Part shown: piece after piece, positions 60,441 to 64,000 of the stretch
Layout of the letters: each line of letters opens with the position of its first letter
How positions within the stretch are numbered: position 1 is the stretch's first letter
Assembly: GCF_004310325.1 (NCBI RefSeq)
Contig: NZ_SIRT01000001.1
Location: 1-64,000, forward strand
DNA length: 64,000 bases
Source of the DNA: Hyunsoonleella flava
Lineage (GTDB): Bacteria > Bacteroidota > Bacteroidia > Flavobacteriales > Flavobacteriaceae
Direction: 5' to 3'
Made by a program: the position numbers and the translations under genes
The notes under the pieces: model-generated
Databases searched by the model: none
Told to the model about the DNA's origin: nothing
What the model saw: the letters and a program-made list of their open reading frames with translations, nothing else

Positions 60441-60508
60441 CGGTAAGAGTAATTAACACTAAAATGAAATCTTTTCAATTAGTTAAATTCAAAACACATT
60501 TAACTAAA

Positions 60509-60537
60509 AGTTAGCAAATCAACGATGTTATTTGGTT
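60509..60537 (+). repeat. 29-bp direct repeat, copy 2
   Basis: AGTTAGCAAATCAACGATGT plus TATTTGGTT, matching 60371-60399 at 26 of 29 positions. It lies 25 bp ahead of modular repeat copy F. Confidence 0.75.
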
Positions 60538-60561
60538 TAAAACCATAGCCAGCAAACAAGC

Positions 60562-60639
60562 GCGTTAGGGATTGAACGGCATGTTGGAGCTCCTCGCAGA
60601 GAGCGACTAGTGAAAGCCCAACCCTTGTGGGTAACGCCC
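60562..60639 (+). repeat. Modular intergenic repeat, copy F (short form)
   Basis: GCGTTAGGGATTGAA, CATGTTGGAGCTCCTCGCAG, AGAGCGACTAGTGAAAGCCC and ACCC-TTGT-GGGTAACGCCC. The cleanest short copy, useful as the family reference. It lies between convergent genes. Confidence 0.9.
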
Positions 60640-60655
60640 AAGAAAAACATAGCAG

Positions 60656-61354
60656 TTAAGCTAATTCAATAGCAATTTCTACCATATCCTTAAAGGTGGT
60701 TTCGCGTTCTCTGGCTGTAGTGCGTTCGCCAGTAACTAAGGAATCGGAAATGGTTAAAATGGTTAAGGCCTTAACGTTGTGCTTTGCAGCAATGGTGTAT
60801 AAGCCTGCAGTTTCCATATCTACACATAGTACCCCGAATTTTGACCATTTTTTATAGGATTCGAAATCGTCTGCATAAAATTCATCCGAGGTAAATACAT
60901 TGCCCGCTTTTATGGGAATTTGTTTTTCTTTTGCGGTTTCTACTGCTTTTTGGAACAAATCGAAATTGGCAGTAGGGGCATAGTCTGCACCGCTAAAGCG
61001 CAATTCGTTAACGCCAGAATTTGAGGATGCCGCCATTGCCAAAACAATATCTCTGATTTTTATGTACTCTTGATAGGATCCAGAAGTGCCAACACGTATT
61101 AGGTTTTTTACATCATATTCTGTAATAAGTTCATGTGCATAAATGGATATAGAGGGTACGCCCATGCCTGTACCCATAACGGAAATACGTTTCCCATTAT
61201 ACGTGCCGGTATACCCCAACATGCTTCTTACCTTATTAAAACAAAACGGGTTTTCGAAAAAGGTTTCGGCTATCCATTTGGCTCTTAGTGGATCTCCAGG
61301 AAGTAAAATAGTTTCTGCAATGTCTCCATGTTTGGCTTCTATATGAATGCTCAT
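60656..61354 (-). CDS. deoD: Purine-nucleoside phosphorylase, DeoD type
   Basis: 232 aa. [20 protein letters not shown] near the N-terminus, [19 protein letters not shown], and [20 protein letters not shown] with the phosphate and nucleoside contacts, then [24 protein letters not shown] end. The enzyme splits purine nucleosides with phosphate into base and ribose 1-phosphate. It follows deoC with a 9-bp gap, so both act in nucleoside salvage; adenine deaminase at 33136 could use its products. Confidence 0.95.
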   Translation of the reverse strand: MSIHIEAKHGDIAETILLPGDPLRAKWIAETFFENPFCFNKVRSMLGYTGTYNGKRISVMGTGMGVPSISIYAHELITEYDVKNLIRVGTSGSYQEYIKIRDIVLAMAASSNSGVNELRFSGADYAPTANFDLFQKAVETAKEKQIPIKAGNVFTSDEFYADDFESYKKWSKFGVLCVDMETAGLYTIAAKHNVKALTILTISDSLVTGERTTARERETTFKDMVEIAIELA

Positions 61355-61363
61355 AACTTTAAA

Positions 61364-62029
61364 TTAATAGGTTGAATTTGACGTTTCTCCATTTACTATG
61401 GCTACACCTGATGATGTGCCTAAGCGTTCTACACCAAGATTGATATATTCCAAAGCGGTTTTGGTGTCCCTAATCCCTCCTGAGGCTTTTATTTTCATGC
61501 AATCACCACATACGCTTTTCATGAGTTTAATATCATTTACCGATGCGCCTCTGGTGCCAAACCCTGTGGAGGTTTTAATAAAGTCGGCGCCACTTTGTAC
61601 CGCCAGCTCACTGGCTTTAATAATTTCGATGTCTTCTAGATAACATGTTTCTAAAATTACTTTTAAAATATTATGGGGTAATTGACGTTTTACGGCTTCA
61701 ATATCTTTCCAAACGGCATCGAAATCCTTGCTTTTTAAAAGTCCGATGTTGATAACCATATCAATTTCATCTGCTCCTGCTTCTAGCGCTGTTTTGGCTT
61801 CGGCTACTTTAGCTTGGGTACTCGCTGCTCCTAAAGGAAAGCCTACTACGGTGCATACTTTAACATTGGTTTCATTTAGTTGGGCTTTGGCAAGTGCTAC
61901 ATAACTGCTATTTACGCAAACTGAGAAAAAATTATGAGTTTTGGCCTCTTCACATAAGTTTAAAATCTGCTGTTTTGTGGCATCGGCCTTTAAAAGCGTA
62001 TGGTCTATATAGCGGTTTAAAGATTTCAT
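61364..62029 (-). CDS. deoC: Deoxyribose-phosphate aldolase
   Basis: 221 aa TIM barrel. YIDHTLLKADATKQQILNLC at the start, KVCTVVGFPLGAASTQAKVA, and ADFIKTSTGFGTRGASVNDI with the Schiff-base lysine; a second lysine in MKIKASGGIRDTKTALEYI assists. It breaks deoxyribose 5-phosphate into acetaldehyde and glyceraldehyde 3-phosphate. First gene of the deoCD operon; a TACCTTTG -7 element lies just upstream. Confidence 0.96.
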   Translation of the reverse strand: MKSLNRYIDHTLLKADATKQQILNLCEEAKTHNFFSVCVNSSYVALAKAQLNETNVKVCTVVGFPLGAASTQAKVAEAKTALEAGADEIDMVINIGLLKSKDFDAVWKDIEAVKRQLPHNILKVILETCYLEDIEIIKASELAVQSGADFIKTSTGFGTRGASVNDIKLMKSVCGDCMKIKASGGIRDTKTALEYINLGVERLGTSSGVAIVNGETSNSTY

Positions 62030-62050
62030 AGATAAGATTTTCCTGTTTTA

Positions 62051-62058
62051 CAAAGGTA
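62051..62058 (-). promoter_or_regulatory. -7 promoter element for deoC-deoD
   Basis: Minus strand TACCTTTG fits TAnnTTTG and lies 21 bases before the deoC ATG. No convincing -33 element. Confidence 0.5.
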
Positions 62059-62203
62059 TTTATTCTTGTTGTAACCTCATTTCATAATAGAAGAATATTT
62101 GGACATTGACAGCGCAAAAATGGGCTATTGAAAATGTAAGTTGTTATTTATTTGGGAAATCACACGAGGTAAGGTAAATTTAGCCTATTCTTAAAATAGA
62201 TAT

Positions 62204-63334
62204 ATGAAACAGTACCTTCCCATCATTTTAACGATAGTTTTATTTAGTTGTGATGCTTCAAAAAAGAAAACAAGTGCTAATGAAACCGCTGACGATACTT
62301 CTGAAATAAATGCAGGCATTAGCAAGGAAGTACCAAAGCTAGATTTGGAACAAGCCAATAAACTTGCAGAGTTGCCCTTGCACTGTATCAACATAGAATA
62401 CCCAAATCGTTTATCGCAGACCTTGGGCGGTGATGAAGATTTAAAATCTCCCACAACCTTACATCCTGCGTTTTACGGTTGTTTTGATTGGCATTCATCA
62501 GTTCATGGGCATTGGAGTTTGGTGCGTTTGCTAAAATCCTTTCCCAATTTGGATGATGCTGAATCTATAAAAGCGAGATTGCTCAATAATATATCTAAAG
62601 AAAACATTGAGGCAGAAGTGGCTTATTTTCATGGTAAGCATAATAAATCTTATGAGCGCACCTATGGTTGGGCGTGGCTTTTAAAACTTGCGGAAGAATT
62701 GCACACTTGGGATGACGACACAGCAAGACAGCTAGAAGCCAACTTGCAACCGCTTACCGATTTGATTGCTGAAAAATACATTGAGTACTTACCAAAGTTG
62801 AATTACGCGCTACGGGTAGGAACGCACACGAATACAGCCTTTGGATTATCATTTGCGTATGATTATGCCAAAACTGTTAGGCATGAAGACTTGAAAAGCG
62901 CAATACAAGATAGAGCCTTGTTTTTCTTTAAAAATGATGAACATTGCCCGATATCTTGGGAACCTAGTGGGAGTGATTTTTTATCGCCATGTTTGGAAGA
63001 GGCTGCTTTAATGAAACGTTTATTACCATTAGAAGATTACAAAGTATGGTTAGAAAACTTCCTGCCACAATTAAAGGATAAAGGGTTTAATATGGAAGTC
63101 GGTTTGGTTTCTGATAGAACCGATGGGCATTTGGTGCATTTAGATGGTGTTAATTTTTCCCGTACATGGAATTTATACAAAATTGCTGAAGATATGCCAG
63201 AATACCACCATCTTAAAGCTGTTGCAAATCAACACATTCATTATTCACTTCCCAGTATTTTTGGTGACGATTACATGGGCGGGCATTGGTTAGGTAGTTT
63301 TGCTATATATGCATTGAATTCTTCTAAATTGTAA
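62204..63334 (+). CDS. DUF2891 lipoprotein
   Basis: 376 aa. Lipobox near residue 16 (LTIVLFSC) then a helical domain with the DUF2891 blocks HPAFYGCFDWHSSVHGHWSL, RTYGWAWLLKLAEELHTWDD, RVGTHTNTAFGLSFAYDYAK and SWEPSGSDFLSPCLEEAAL. The conserved HxxW and DWHSSVH motifs resemble alpha/alpha-barrel enzymes, but no reaction is known. It is probably tethered in the periplasm. Diverges from deoC across 174 bp with no recognised structure. Confidence 0.87.
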   Translation: MKQYLPIILTIVLFSCDASKKKTSANETADDTSEINAGISKEVPKLDLEQANKLAELPLHCINIEYPNRLSQTLGGDEDLKSPTTLHPAFYGCFDWHSSVHGHWSLVRLLKSFPNLDDAESIKARLLNNISKENIEAEVAYFHGKHNKSYERTYGWAWLLKLAEELHTWDDDTARQLEANLQPLTDLIAEKYIEYLPKLNYALRVGTHTNTAFGLSFAYDYAKTVRHEDLKSAIQDRALFFFKNDEHCPISWEPSGSDFLSPCLEEAALMKRLLPLEDYKVWLENFLPQLKDKGFNMEVGLVSDRTDGHLVHLDGVNFSRTWNLYKIAEDMPEYHHLKAVANQHIHYSLPSIFGDDYMGGHWLGSFAIYALNSSKL

Positions 63335-63416
63335 TTGTTTTTTGTTAAACATATTTTAATTTATCCAGATTTAAGAGGGGTAAGTTTTATTTTTACGGGA
63401 ATAACTAAAATAACCC

Positions 63417-64000
63417 ATGAAAATGAAATTTACTTCAAAGCTATTTACAATTATAGCTCTAGTATTTGCAGGTATAGGGATGGCTCAAAATCCCTTAATT
63501 AATTTCCCAGCAATTAGTCCAGATGGACAAACCATTGCGTTTAACTATCAAGGTGATATTTGGACAGCAAGTGTTAATGGTGAAAACCCAAGACGTTTAA
63601 CGGTTCATGAAGCCTATGATACTAAACCCGTTTGGAGTCCTGATGGAAAACATATTGCGTTTATTAGCGAGCGTTTTGGCAATAATGATGTATATGTGAT
63701 GCCCGTTACTGGCGGGATGCCAAAACGACTTACGTATCATTCCGCAAGTGACGTTATTACAGATTACACAGCCGATGGATACATATTATTTTCTACAAGA
63801 AGAAATTTTGTTCAGGTAGAACGTGAAGGTGAAACGCATATTATTAGTGAAGATGGCGGAACGCCAAAGCGTTATTTAGATGCCACTGGTTTTGATGCTG
63901 CACTGTCTCCTAATGGGAAATTTGTGGTATTTGTTAAAGGTAGTTGTAGATTGGAAAGAGAGGCATACAGAGGTCCTGCAAATAGGGATATTTGGTTGTA
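63417..64000 (+). CDS. Tricorn-like S41 protease, N-terminal part, cut by the window end
   Basis: 194 codons are visible from ATG 63417 and the frame runs off the end. Signal peptide (LFTIIALVFAGIGMAQ), then WD40/PD40-type propeller blades: FPAISPDGQTIAFNYQGDIW, HEAYDTKPVWSPDGKHIAFI, GGMPKRLTYHSASDVITDYT. This matches the amino end of Bacteroidota Tricorn-protease homologues, whose C-terminal PDZ and S41 protease domains would lie outside the window, so the protease activity itself is inferred. Confidence 0.82.
   Translation, partial: MKMKFTSKLFTIIALVFAGIGMAQNPLINFPAISPDGQTIAFNYQGDIWTASVNGENPRRLTVHEAYDTKPVWSPDGKHIAFISERFGNNDVYVMPVTGGMPKRLTYHSASDVITDYTADGYILFSTRRNFVQVEREGETHIISEDGGTPKRYLDATGFDAALSPNGKFVVFVKGSCRLEREAYRGPANRDIWL

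Noticed and set aside
1-64000. tRNA or rRNA genes
   Set aside because: No T-arm consensus such as GGTTCGAATCC and no rRNA-like stretch was recognised on either strand by eye; a covariance search would be decisive.

Overview
The window is 64 kb of an AT-rich, compact chromosome from a member of the Bacteroidota, most likely a marine Flavobacteriaceae. The grounds are a TonB-dependent receptor paired with a DUF4249 lipoprotein, CarboxypepD_reg-like proteins, Bacteroidota-type promoters (TAnnTTTG -7 elements), almost no Shine-Dalgarno sequences, several TTG/GTG starts and many short dispersed intergenic repeats. I cannot name the genus. No rRNA, tRNA or CRISPR array was recognised.

Layout. 1-158 is the end of an IS110-family transposase. 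235-5644 (minus) is a MoxR ATPase operon (SpoIIM-like, DUF4129, DUF4350, MoxR, DUF58), with an RDD protein divergent from it. 6.7-15.6 kb holds housekeeping and metabolic genes: TRIC-type channel, cyclophilin, CoA pyrophosphatase, PlsC, PQQ sugar dehydrogenase with a cytochrome c domain, sirtuin, TrmH and others. 15.8-29.2 kb contains two DEAD-box helicases, dihydrolipoyl dehydrogenase, the TonB receptor/DUF4249 pair, an ECF sigma factor / 58-aa protein / MscS cluster, and a sulfatase. 29.3-37.2 kb holds pabB, a sigma-like protein of unknown role, tilS, adenine deaminase, a YheT-type hydrolase and an SLC13 transporter.

37.5-53.5 kb is a molybdenum region. A two-subunit xanthine-dehydrogenase-family hydroxylase comes with its XdhC and MocA maturation factors, followed by an FdhF/YdeP-type molybdoenzyme. 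A long minus-strand operon (moeA, ModE-like regulator, TauE-like permease, mobA, moaD, moeB-rhodanese, moaE, moaCB, moaA) makes the cofactor. A ModE-type palindrome overlaps the predicted operon promoter. An AraC regulator, an MddA-like membrane methyltransferase, a 43-aa protein and a secreted protein lie between the two halves.

55.4-59.5 kb is the most unusual part. An intact comM is followed by a small AT-rich cassette encoding a SLATT two-helix membrane protein and a CD-NTase (cGAS/DncV-like), the minimal layout of a CBASS-type defence system. After it comes a second copy of the last 702 bp of comM. The first 98 codons of the two 3-prime copies differ only at silent sites, which points to homologous integration of DNA from a related lineage rather than local duplication.

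59.5-60.65 kb has no convincing protein gene, but holds a predicted structured small RNA with its own promoter and terminator, and several repeats. The window ends with deoD/deoC, a DUF2891 lipoprotein and the start of a Tricorn-like protease. A modular intergenic repeat family (six copies, both orientations) runs through the whole window.
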